Shown here one piece after another: positions 1 to 6,031 of a stretch of 6,825 nt of DNA. The position numbers and the translations under genes were made by a program. The notes under the pieces are model-generated. The model was not told where the DNA came from and made no database searches. It saw only the letters and a program-made list of their open reading frames with translations. Position 1 is the first letter of the stretch. Each line of letters opens with the position of its first letter. This DNA comes from an uncultured Collinsella sp. Its GTDB lineage: Bacteria > Actinomycetota > Coriobacteriia > Coriobacteriales > Coriobacteriaceae. The stretch covers positions 1 through 6,825 of the forward strand of contig CAJJYO010000090.1 in NCBI GenBank assembly GCA_905197385.1. The letters run 5' to 3'.

Positions 1-20
1 CCCCCGTATATGGACGGGGG
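1..20 (-). terminator. Hairpin after manA, possible terminator
   Basis: A perfect 7-bp inverted repeat, CCCCCGT (1-7) and ACGGGGG (14-20), surrounds a 6-nt loop. It begins about 35 nt past the manA stop on the minus strand, which is where a rho-independent terminator would sit. The T-run needed to confirm this would lie outside the window, so the call rests on the stem and its position only. Confidence 0.45.
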
Positions 21-53
21 AGCCCCTTGTTGCGTTTGGGTTGTTGGTGCGAT

Positions 54-986
54 CTACAGGTGCGAGACGATCAGTTCCATCTTGCCTTCGAGGTCGATGG
101 AGCTGACGGTGCTCGGGGCCAGCAGGTGGCTTCCCTTGTGGACGGGGTCGCCGCAGACGGTGCCTTTGCCGTCGATGACCGACAGGCACATGAAGGGCCA
201 GCGCTGGTCGAGGGTCTTGCTGCCGTTGACGCGCACGCGATCGACGGTGTAGCAGGGGTTGGACTCGAGCTCGGTCACGCCGTCGACCTCGGGCGCCGTT
301 ACGGTGCCGTCGGTCGGAGCCTGAGCATCAAAGTCGATGCAGTCGAGACTCTGCTCAATGTGCAGCGGACGCAGCTTGCCGTCGGTGCCGGGACGGTCGT
401 AGTCGTACAGGCGATACGTCACGTCGCTCGACTGCTGCGTCTCCAAAATGAGCGTGCCGGTCTTGATGGCGTGCACGGTACCGGAATCAATCTGGAAAAA
501 GTCGCCCTTGTGGATCGGCAGTACGTTGAGCATGTCGTCCCAGCGGCCGTCCTTGATCATCTGTGCGGCCTCGGCGCGGTCATGCGCGCGCTGGCCGACG
601 ATGATCGTGGCGCCAGGCTCGCAATCCAGCACATACCAGCACTCGGTTTTGCCCAGGCTACCGTTCTCGTGCTTGGCGGCGTACTCGTCGTTGGGATGAA
701 TCTGGATCGAAAGGTCGTCCTTGGCGTCCAGAATCTTAATGAGCAGCGGGAACTCCTTGCCCTCGCAGTTGCCAAAGAGCTCGCGGTGCTCGGCCCACAG
801 CCACGAAAGCGTGTGGCCTGCATACGGGCCCTCCGCAATCTGGCAGTCACCGTTGGGGTGGGCCGAGATGGCCCAACACTCACCGATGGGACCATCGGGA
901 ATGTCGTAACCAAATACGGTTTTGAGTTGACGGCCGCCCCAGATCTTCTCGTGGAAGATCGGCGTCAGTTTAATTAAATCGGACAT
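54..986 (-). CDS. manA: Class I mannose-6-phosphate isomerase (Firmicutes-type ManA)
   Basis: This cytoplasmic zinc enzyme interconverts mannose 6-phosphate and fructose 6-phosphate, feeding mannose into glycolysis or supplying mannose-6-P for polysaccharide precursors. The protein has 310 residues, close to the short Gram-positive class (about 315). The N-terminus has the family K-I-W-G-G-R stretch. The metal site is visible as Q95 and H97 in S-I-Q-I-H-P-N-D, E115 in G-K-T-E-C-W, and H172 in S-G-T-V-H-A; R192 in V-T-Y-R-L-Y-D-Y is the likely catalytic arginine. An ATG two codons upstream (992) is possible, but GGGAG at 994-998 is 7 nt from the ATG at 986 and only 1 nt from the other, so I chose 986. 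It lies 73 bp downstream of the GntR gene on the same strand and may be cotranscribed with it. The frame is intact with no oddities. Confidence 0.93.
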   Translation of the reverse strand: MSDLIKLTPIFHEKIWGGRQLKTVFGYDIPDGPIGECWAISAHPNGDCQIAEGPYAGHTLSWLWAEHRELFGNCEGKEFPLLIKILDAKDDLSIQIHPNDEYAAKHENGSLGKTECWYVLDCEPGATIIVGQRAHDRAEAAQMIKDGRWDDMLNVLPIHKGDFFQIDSGTVHAIKTGTLILETQQSSDVTYRLYDYDRPGTDGKLRPLHIEQSLDCIDFDAQAPTDGTVTAPEVDGVTELESNPCYTVDRVRVNGSKTLDQRWPFMCLSVIDGKGTVCGDPVHKGSHLLAPSTVSSIDLEGKMELIVSHL

Positions 987-993
987 GTTCATA

Positions 994-998
994 CTCCC
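994..998 (-). promoter_or_regulatory. manA ribosome binding site
   Basis: GGGAG on the minus strand lies 7 nt before the ATG at 986 and only 1 nt before the in-frame ATG at 992. The spacing decides the start in favour of 986. Confidence 0.6.
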
Positions 999-1007
999 AT
1001 TGTGCTG

Positions 1008-1046
1008 CGCGGGCGCCGCGTAAAACTGCTCAAAACGAGCGCCCGT
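1008..1046 (-). other. gntR-manA intercistronic inverted repeats
   Basis: The gap between the regulator and manA holds an inverted repeat GGGCGC (1011-1016) with GCGCCC (1039-1044), extendable by one C-G pair. Inside it is a small hairpin, GCTC (1028-1031) with GAGC (1037-1040). On the minus strand the small hairpin is followed by AGTTTT, a weak terminator-like signal. I see no convincing promoter for manA here. The two genes could therefore be cotranscribed with partial attenuation between them. Confidence 0.3.
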
Positions 1047-1059
1047 ATGACCATAAAAC

Positions 1060-1779
1060 CTATGCCAACGTTACGTTGTGCAACTCAAAGCGGTCGCCAA
1101 CGTTGCGCGAGACCGAATACTCAAAGGCGGCGCCGCTGTCCAAAAAGCCAATCTGGGTGAGCTCGAGCAGGGGAGAGCCAGGCTTGGTGTCCAGACGCTC
1201 GGCTTCTTCCTCGGTTGCTGCCACGGCGCGAATGGTACGGTGGAAGCTCGAAATCTTCAGCCCACATTGCTCGCGGATGAAGTGGTAGACCGATCCGTAC
1301 AGGTCCTTCTTTTTAAGGCCTGGAATCAGCTCGAGGGGCATGTAGGTGTACTCGATAACGATGGGCTTCTCATCGGCCTGACGCACGCGCACGATGTGAT
1401 AGGCAAAGTCATCCTCGGCAATTCCCAGCTGGGCTGCGATGTCCGCTGGTGGATTAACAATCGAGAAATCGTAGACCACCGAGGTCACCTTCTCCCCGCG
1501 GTGCTCATACGAAAAGCCCTGGGCACGGTCGTTTTTGCCCTGGAAAAACGCCTGACCGGGAAGTCCCGCCGTGTCCTTAACGTAGGTACCCGATCCGCGT
1601 CGGCTGGTAATAAGACCTTCCTCGGTGATTTGCTCGATAGCTCGTTTGACGGTGATTTTGGAAACGCTATAGAGCTCGCAGAACTCAACGACGGTGGGAA
1701 GCTTGTCGCCCGGTTTAAGAGTGCCATCCTCGATGCTTCGACGAATATCTGCAGCTATCGCCTCGTATTTGGGAATCAT
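1060..1779 (-). CDS. GntR/HutC-family transcriptional regulator, probable PTS operon repressor
   Basis: A 239-residue DNA-binding regulator. Residues 1-68 form the GntR winged helix-turn-helix: P-K-Y-E-A-I-A near the start, G-D-K-L-P-T at 24-29, recognition-helix region S-V-S-K-I-T-V-K-R-A at 38-47, and wing R-R-G-S-G-T-Y at 60-66. Residues from about 90 to the end match a UTRA ligand-binding domain, with I-E-Y-T-Y-M-P in the middle and F-E-Y-S-V-S-R near the C-terminus. UTRA domains of sugar regulators usually sense a phosphorylated sugar. The start is set by AAAGGAGG just upstream; an in-frame ATG at 1812 would place that ribosome site inside the gene. It diverges from the GH1 and PTS genes, so control of that operon and of itself is the natural inference. 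The inducer cannot be read from sequence; a 6-phospho-beta-glycoside is plausible. Confidence 0.9.
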   Translation of the reverse strand: MIPKYEAIAADIRRSIEDGTLKPGDKLPTVVEFCELYSVSKITVKRAIEQITEEGLITSRRGSGTYVKDTAGLPGQAFFQGKNDRAQGFSYEHRGEKVTSVVYDFSIVNPPADIAAQLGIAEDDFAYHIVRVRQADEKPIVIEYTYMPLELIPGLKKKDLYGSVYHFIREQCGLKISSFHRTIRAVAATEEEAERLDTKPGSPLLELTQIGFLDSGAAFEYSVSRNVGDRFELHNVTLA

Positions 1780-1783
1780 TGAA

Positions 1784-1791
1784 CCTCCTTT
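1784..1791 (-). promoter_or_regulatory. Strong ribosome binding site of gntR
   Basis: AAAGGAGG on the minus strand lies 4 nt before the ATG at 1779. It is a near-perfect Shine-Dalgarno and fixes the start of the regulator. Confidence 0.75.
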
Positions 1792-1804
1792 CCGACATAT
1801 ATCA

Positions 1805-1821
1805 ATACGCAAGTAAGTATA
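1805..1821 (-). promoter_or_regulatory. Possible gntR -10 box with overlapping short palindrome
   Basis: TATACT (1816-1821 read on the minus strand) differs from the -10 consensus at one base and would give a leader of about 30 nt carrying the strong ribosome site. No good -35 box is present at 17 nt. A short dyad, ATAC (1805-1808) and GTAT (1817-1820), overlaps it and could be part of an operator. Both calls are weak. Confidence 0.3.
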
Positions 1822-1887
1822 ACCCTTAACAAGGCACCCATATAACCTTTATCTAAGAAGCTCGAGAAAGAAAAAAGAAAAAGACGC

Positions 1888-1915
1888 TTTACTTTTAGAA
1901 TTAGAGCGCTATAGT
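1888..1915 (+). promoter_or_regulatory. Predicted promoter of the GH1-PTS operon
   Basis: A -35-like TTTACT (1888-1893, four of six consensus bases) and a -10 TATAGT (1910-1915, five of six) are separated by 16 bp, within an AT-rich stretch of an otherwise GC-rich region. Transcription would start near 1922 and leave a leader of about 160 nt before the GH1 ATG. A near-palindrome, T-A-G-AGCGCT-A-T-A at 1902-1913, overlaps the -10 box and is a candidate operator for the divergent GntR protein. The boxes were read by eye. Confidence 0.45.
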
Positions 1916-1953
1916 TTAAGCAACGAACGGAATCTTTCCACAGAACAGGATCG

Positions 1954-1977
1954 ACCGTTTGGGGACGGTTTTGTTTT
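1954..1977 (+). terminator. Terminator-like small hairpin in the GH1 leader
   Basis: ACCGT (1954-1958) pairs with ACGGT (1965-1969) around a TTGGGG loop and is followed at once by TTTGTTTT (1970-1977). It has the layout of a weak intrinsic terminator between the predicted promoter and the GH1 start. The 5-bp stem is short. It shares sequence with the larger inverted repeat at 1955-2052, so the two structures cannot form together. Confidence 0.35.
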
Positions 1978-2052
1978 GGCGGGTTGGATATCGGTATGAC
2001 CGGTGCGCGCCCGCGCCGGATAACCTGCCAAAGCAAACCCGTCTCCAACCGG
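1955..2052. repeat. 98-bp imperfect inverted repeat (long hairpin or REP/MITE-like element)
   Basis: The core arms are 1959-1985 and 2022-2048, 27 nt each. The left arm matches the reverse complement of the right arm at 23 of 27 positions. In RNA three of the four differences become G-U pairs, leaving one mismatch. After one mismatched pair the stem continues for three more pairs (1955-1957 with 2050-2052). The 36-nt interior contains a second stem, CCGGTGCG (2000-2007) with CGCGCCGG (2012-2019), closed by a 4-nt loop. It fills most of the GH1 leader, between the predicted promoter and the ribosome site at 2072-2076. It could be a regulatory leader or a dispersed extragenic palindrome; only one copy is present here. 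Confidence 0.7.
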
Positions 2053-2082
2053 AAGCTCTAGAACACGAAAGCGAGGACTTTG

Positions 2083-3483
2083 ATGGCACAGTATCAGCTG
2101 CCCAACGACTTCTTCTTTGGCGCTGCTATGTCCGGCCCGCAGACTGAGGGTCAGTGGAACCAGGGCGGCAAGCTCGAGAACCTGTGGGACACCTGGTCCA
2201 TCCAGGATCTGGGCTCGTTCTACAACTGCGTTGGCTCTTACGCCGGCAATGACTTTATGGCCAAGTACCAGGAAGACCTTCGCATTTTGAAGGACTTGGG
2301 CCTGGATACCTATCGCACTTCCATCCAGTGGAGCCGTCTGCTCGATGCCGACGGCAACCTCAACGAGGAAGGCGCCGCGTGGTATCACGAGTTGTTCCGC
2401 GCCTCTCGCGAAGCCGGCCTGGAGCCGTTTGTCAACTTGTACCACTTTGACATGCCCACCTACCTTTTTAACCGTGGCGGCTGGGAGAGCCGTGAGGTTG
2501 TCGAGGCTTACGCACATTACGCCGACGTCGCCTTCCACGAGTTTGGCCAGGAGATCAAGTACTGGTTCACCTTTAACGAGCCCATCGTCGAGCCCGAGCA
2601 GCGCTATCAGGAGGGCGTGTGGTTCCCGCAGCTCCACGACTTTAGCCGCGCTCGCACCGTGCAGTATCACATCTCGCTGGCACATGCGCTGGCCGTGGCC
2701 AACTACCGTCGCGCCTATGACGAGGGCGCCGTTCGCAGCGATGCCAAGATCGGCATGATCAACTGCTTTACCCCGGTCTACACCAAGGAGAACCCCAGCG
2801 AGGCGGACCTCGAGGCCGTGCGTATGACCAGCGGCATCAACAACCGCTGGTGGCTCGACCTCATTACCAAGGGCGAGCTTCCCGCCGACGTGCTCGACAG
2901 CCTGGCCGAGGGCGGCGTTAAGCTTCCGTTCCGTGCCGGCGACCAAGAGATTCTTAAGCAGGGTGTTGTCGACTGGCTCGGTTGCAACTACTACCACCCC
3001 ACGCGCGTTCAGGCGCCGGCGAGCAAGATCGACCAGTACGGTCTGCCGCACTTTGCCGACGAGTACGTGTGGCCCGACGCCGTTATGAACGAGAGCCGCG
3101 GCTGGGAGATCTACCCGCAGGGCCTCTACGACTTTGGCATGGACTGCGCTAAGAACTACCCCGATCTTGAGTGGTTCGTTTCCGAGAACGGCATCGGCAT
3201 CATGGACGAATACAAGAACCGAGACGCCGAAGGAACCATCCAGGATGACTACCGCGTCGACTTTGTACGCCAGCACCTGGAGTGGGTTGCCAAGGCAATT
3301 GCCGAGGGCGCCAAGTGCCGTGGATACCATTATTGGGCCGTCATCGATAACTGGTCTTGGGCGAATGCCTTTAAGAACCGTTACGGTTTTGTCGAGGTCG
3401 ACCTTATGGACGGCTACAAGCGCCGCCTTAAGAAGTCGGCAGCTTGGCTCAAGCAGGTCGCCACGACTCACGTGGTTGATTAG
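2083..3483 (+). CDS. GH1 6-phospho-beta-glycosidase (glucosidase/galactosidase)
   Basis: A cytoplasmic glycoside hydrolase family 1 enzyme, 466 residues and full length, expected to split PTS-imported 6-phospho-beta-glycosides into a sugar 6-phosphate and an aglycone sugar. Visible family marks are the N-terminal F-F-F-G-A-A at 10-15, H121, the acid/base E166 in F-T-F-N-E-P, N302-Y-Y, and the nucleophile E368 in V-S-E-N-G. The C-terminal S425-W426 occupies the place where non-phosphate GH1 enzymes carry Glu-Trp; Ser there marks phosphate-accepting members. Trp after it resembles LacG-type 6-phospho-beta-galactosidases, whereas many 6-phospho-beta-glucosidases have Ala, so the sugar preference is open. 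Relative to LacG the phosphate-site Lys position is N432, with K431 adjacent and Y434 kept. I chose the ATG at 2083, which has CGAGG 6 nt upstream, over the TTG just before it. It is the first gene of the plus-strand operon. Confidence 0.93.
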   Translation: MAQYQLPNDFFFGAAMSGPQTEGQWNQGGKLENLWDTWSIQDLGSFYNCVGSYAGNDFMAKYQEDLRILKDLGLDTYRTSIQWSRLLDADGNLNEEGAAWYHELFRASREAGLEPFVNLYHFDMPTYLFNRGGWESREVVEAYAHYADVAFHEFGQEIKYWFTFNEPIVEPEQRYQEGVWFPQLHDFSRARTVQYHISLAHALAVANYRRAYDEGAVRSDAKIGMINCFTPVYTKENPSEADLEAVRMTSGINNRWWLDLITKGELPADVLDSLAEGGVKLPFRAGDQEILKQGVVDWLGCNYYHPTRVQAPASKIDQYGLPHFADEYVWPDAVMNESRGWEIYPQGLYDFGMDCAKNYPDLEWFVSENGIGIMDEYKNRDAEGTIQDDYRVDFVRQHLEWVAKAIAEGAKCRGYHYWAVIDNWSWANAFKNRYGFVEVDLMDGYKRRLKKSAAWLKQVATTHVVD

Positions 3484-3488
3484 CGAAC

Positions 3489-3521
3489 GGGCGAACGCCC
3501 AGACCGCGCGCCGCTGCGCGC
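3489..3521 (+). other. Tandem GC-rich hairpins after the GH1 gene
   Basis: In the 120-bp gap before the IIC gene, GGGC (3489-3492) pairs with GCCC (3497-3500), and GCGCGC (3506-3511) pairs perfectly with GCGCGC (3516-3521) around a CGCT loop. A third, looser pair, GGTGG (3538-3542) with CCACC (3557-3561), follows. There is no T-run, so termination is unlikely. Intercistronic stems of this kind often protect the upstream mRNA segment from 3' decay. Confidence 0.35.
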
Positions 3522-3603
3522 AACGCATGGCACATCTGGTGGCAGAGGGCGACAGACCACCGTGCGCATAGGAAAAGGCCGGATTTGAAAGTTAGGAGCA
3601 ATC

Positions 3604-4947
3604 ATGGCCAGTGACAACGGAAAGAGCTTCCTCGACAAGTTTGCCGAGGTCTCTGCGAAGGTGGGAAACCAGGTTCACCTGCGTTCCCTGCGTGACGCCT
3701 TCGCGACCATCACGCCGCTCTATATCCTTGCGGGTATCGCGGTTCTTATTAACAACGTCGTGTTCCCTCTGTTCCCGCTCGATGCGGCGGGCCTTGCCAA
3801 CCTTCAGACGTGGGGTTCGGCAATTACGCTGGGCACCCTCAACGTCTCTGCCATTATCTTGGCCGGATTGATTGGCTACAGCCTCGCTAAGAACAAGCGT
3901 TTCGATAACCCGCTCGCTTGCGTGGTCGTCGCTATCTCTGCTTTCGTCATCATGATGCCGCAGCAGATCACCGCCTCGCTTGCCGCCACGAGCCCGCTGC
4001 TCACCGACAAGATCACCTCCGCCGAGGTCACGGGCGCCCTTTCGACTGCCAACACCGGCACCAACGGTCTGTTCTCGGCTATTATCATCGCCCTGCTTTC
4101 CGTCTCGCTCTTCATCAAGATTTCTGGCGTCGAGAAGCTCAAGGTTAAGCTGGGCGAGGGCGTGCCTCCCGCGGTCTCCAACTCCTTCAACGTCATGATC
4201 CCGATGCTGCTCAACCTCGCGATCTTCGCTCTTGCCGCAGCCCTGCTCGCCGTGTGCGCCGGCACCGATCTGTGCACCATCATCTCCACGTGCATCTCCA
4301 ACCCGCTCAAGAGCATCATGAACGCCGGTCCGTGGGCTGTTATCCTCATCTACACCCTTGCTAACCTGCTGTTCTGCGTCGGTATTCACCAGTCCACCAT
4401 CTCTGGCGCTACCGTCGAGCCGATCCTGACCATGCTCATCGTCGACAACATGGCTACCTTTGCCGCCGGTGGCACCATCCAGCCCGATCACTACATGAAC
4501 ATGCAGATCGTTAACAGCTTCGCCCTCATCGGCGGCTCGGGCTGCACCCTCATGCTTCTGCTCGACACGCTCCTGTTCTCCAAGAACAAGGCTTCCGAGA
4601 CCGTTTCCAAGATGGCTATCCTGCCTGGTCTGTTCAACATCAACGAGCCGGTTATCTACGGTTACCCCATCGTGTACAACCTGCCGCTCATGATCCCGTT
4701 CGTCCTTCTTCCCGATCTGTTCATCGGCATCACCTATGGCCTTACCTGCGCAGGCATCATCAGCCCCTGCATCGCCCAGGTGCCCTGGACCATGCCTCCC
4801 GTCATCAATGCCCTGCTCGCTACGGGCTTTGACTGGCGCGCCGGCGTGTGGCAGGCTCTCGAGATTGTCATTGGCATGGCCGTCTACCTGCCCTTTATGA
4901 AGATTTCCGAGAAGGCAATCGCCAAGCAGGAGGCTCTCGCCGAGTAG
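3604..4947 (+). CDS. PTS lactose/cellobiose-family EIIC permease
   Basis: The membrane channel subunit of a Lac/Chb-family phosphotransferase system, which carries a beta-linked disaccharide across the membrane for phosphorylation by IIB. The 447 residues match a stand-alone IIC. An amphipathic N-terminus (about 1-35) precedes many hydrophobic helices, for example near 36-58, 72-98, 102-122, 155-172, 199-220 and 243-262. Substrate-site marks are G260-I-H262 and the signature N347-E348-P-V-I-Y-G-Y-P, matching the conserved His and Glu of ChbC-type transporters. The G-V-P-P-A-V-S-N-S-F segment preceding the middle helices is also typical. The start is supported by AGGAG (3594-3598) 5 nt upstream. 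It lies between the hydrolase and the IIB gene. Whether it prefers cellobiose, lactose or another beta-glycoside cannot be read from sequence. Confidence 0.92.
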   Translation: MASDNGKSFLDKFAEVSAKVGNQVHLRSLRDAFATITPLYILAGIAVLINNVVFPLFPLDAAGLANLQTWGSAITLGTLNVSAIILAGLIGYSLAKNKRFDNPLACVVVAISAFVIMMPQQITASLAATSPLLTDKITSAEVTGALSTANTGTNGLFSAIIIALLSVSLFIKISGVEKLKVKLGEGVPPAVSNSFNVMIPMLLNLAIFALAAALLAVCAGTDLCTIISTCISNPLKSIMNAGPWAVILIYTLANLLFCVGIHQSTISGATVEPILTMLIVDNMATFAAGGTIQPDHYMNMQIVNSFALIGGSGCTLMLLLDTLLFSKNKASETVSKMAILPGLFNINEPVIYGYPIVYNLPLMIPFVLLPDLFIGITYGLTCAGIISPCIAQVPWTMPPVINALLATGFDWRAGVWQALEIVIGMAVYLPFMKISEKAIAKQEALAE

Positions 4948-4976
4948 AACGCCTAACGTTCGTCCCTTTCACCTTT

Positions 4977-5046
4977 GCGGGCGCCGGTACGCGGTGCCGG
5001 TGCCCGCGGCTCTCTCCCTTGCTTAAAGATACAGGGGAGCGGGCAC
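4977..5046 (+). other. Competing hairpins in the IIC-IIB gap
   Basis: GCGGGCGCCGG (4977-4987) pairs with CCGGTGCCCGC (4997-5007), an 11-bp stem with one G-U pair. The same 3' arm can instead pair from 5000-5007 with GCGGGCAC (5039-5046), an 8-bp perfect stem. The two folds exclude each other. Neither is followed by a T-run, so this looks more like an mRNA-processing or stability element than a terminator. It sits in the 161-bp gap between the IIC and IIB genes. Confidence 0.4.
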
Positions 5047-5062
5047 AATAGCCGCAAGGAAT

Positions 5063-5092
5063 ACAACCAGTTGTCGTCTGCGCGCCGCGCAG
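5063..5092 (+). promoter_or_regulatory. Palindrome and small hairpin just before the IIB gene
   Basis: A 12-bp palindrome, ACAACCAGTTGT (5063-5074), has 5-bp arms and a 2-bp centre, like a protein-binding half-site pair. CTGCGC (5078-5083) and GCGCAG (5087-5092) then form a 6-bp stem ending 4 nt before the AAGGAGG ribosome site (5097-5103). The stem could tune IIB translation. No clear promoter boxes are visible. Confidence 0.25.
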
Positions 5093-5108
5093 TTATAAGG
5101 AGGAAACC

Positions 5109-5411
5109 ATGAAGAAGATCATGCTCTGCTGCAATGCCGGCATGTCCACGAGCCTGCTGGTCCAGAAGATGCAGGCCGAGGTTGCAAACCGTGGTCTGGA
5201 TATTGAGGTCGAGGCTCGTCCCATGAACGAGGCCCACGATCACCTGGACGAGTGCGACATGTTGCTGCTTGGTCCGCAGATCGGCTACACCAAGGGCGAT
5301 TTTGAGAAGGAGGCCGCCGGTCGTTTTCCGGTCGAGGTCATCAACATGGTCGACTACGGCCGCATGAACGCTGCCGGCATCATCGACCACTGCGTCAGCG
5401 TGATGGGCTAG
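5109..5411 (+). CDS. PTS lactose/cellobiose-family EIIB
   Basis: The cytoplasmic phosphocarrier that takes the phosphate from IIA onto a cysteine and passes it to the sugar bound in IIC. The 100 residues are the normal length of a single-domain IIB of the Lac/Chb family. The N-terminal strand leads into the phosphate loop C8-N-A-G-M-S-T14, where C8 is the phosphorylated residue by comparison with ChbB. L-L-L-G-P-Q-I-G-Y in the middle is a second family mark. The start follows AAGGAGG (5097-5103) by 5 nt, the strongest ribosome site in the operon, fitting a soluble subunit needed in excess over IIC. The IIA start lies about 10 nt past its stop, so translation is probably coupled. The protein is complete and shows no anomaly. 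Confidence 0.94.
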   Translation: MKKIMLCCNAGMSTSLLVQKMQAEVANRGLDIEVEARPMNEAHDHLDECDMLLLGPQIGYTKGDFEKEAAGRFPVEVINMVDYGRMNAAGIIDHCVSVMG

Positions 5412-5972
<561 letters not shown>

Positions 5973-5991
5973 GTCTGACTTTATCTGATTT

Positions 5992-6022
5992 AAAAATGCC
6001 AGCCTTCGGGCTGGCATTTTTT
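5992..6022. terminator. Bidirectional eno/ygcG intrinsic terminator
   Basis: A perfect 13-bp stem (5992-6004 with 6009-6021) is closed by a TTCG tetraloop. The stem core is TGCCAGCC/GGCTGGCA, flanked by an A-run on the left and a T-run on the right. It therefore works as a rho-independent terminator in both directions, ending eno from the left and ygcG from the right. It sits in the 59-bp gap between the two convergent stops. Confidence 0.93.
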
Positions 6023-6031
6023 ATGGTTGAG

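Noticed and set aside
27..977. A 316-codon open frame on the plus strand opposite manA.
   Set aside because: It mirrors manA on the opposite strand, has no recognisable domain, and the minus-strand frame carries all the catalytic motifs. Long antisense frames are common in GC-rich genes.
1909..3528. A 539-codon open frame on the minus strand opposite the GH1 gene.
   Set aside because: It is an antisense shadow of a gene with clear GH1 motifs. Its translation is repetitive in Val, Ala and Leu, with no family resemblance and no ribosome site.
3592..4491. A 299-codon minus-strand open frame opposite the IIC gene, rich in Asp, Arg, Gly and Glu.
   Set aside because: The highly charged low-complexity translation is what the complement of a hydrophobic membrane-protein gene gives. 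No independent support.
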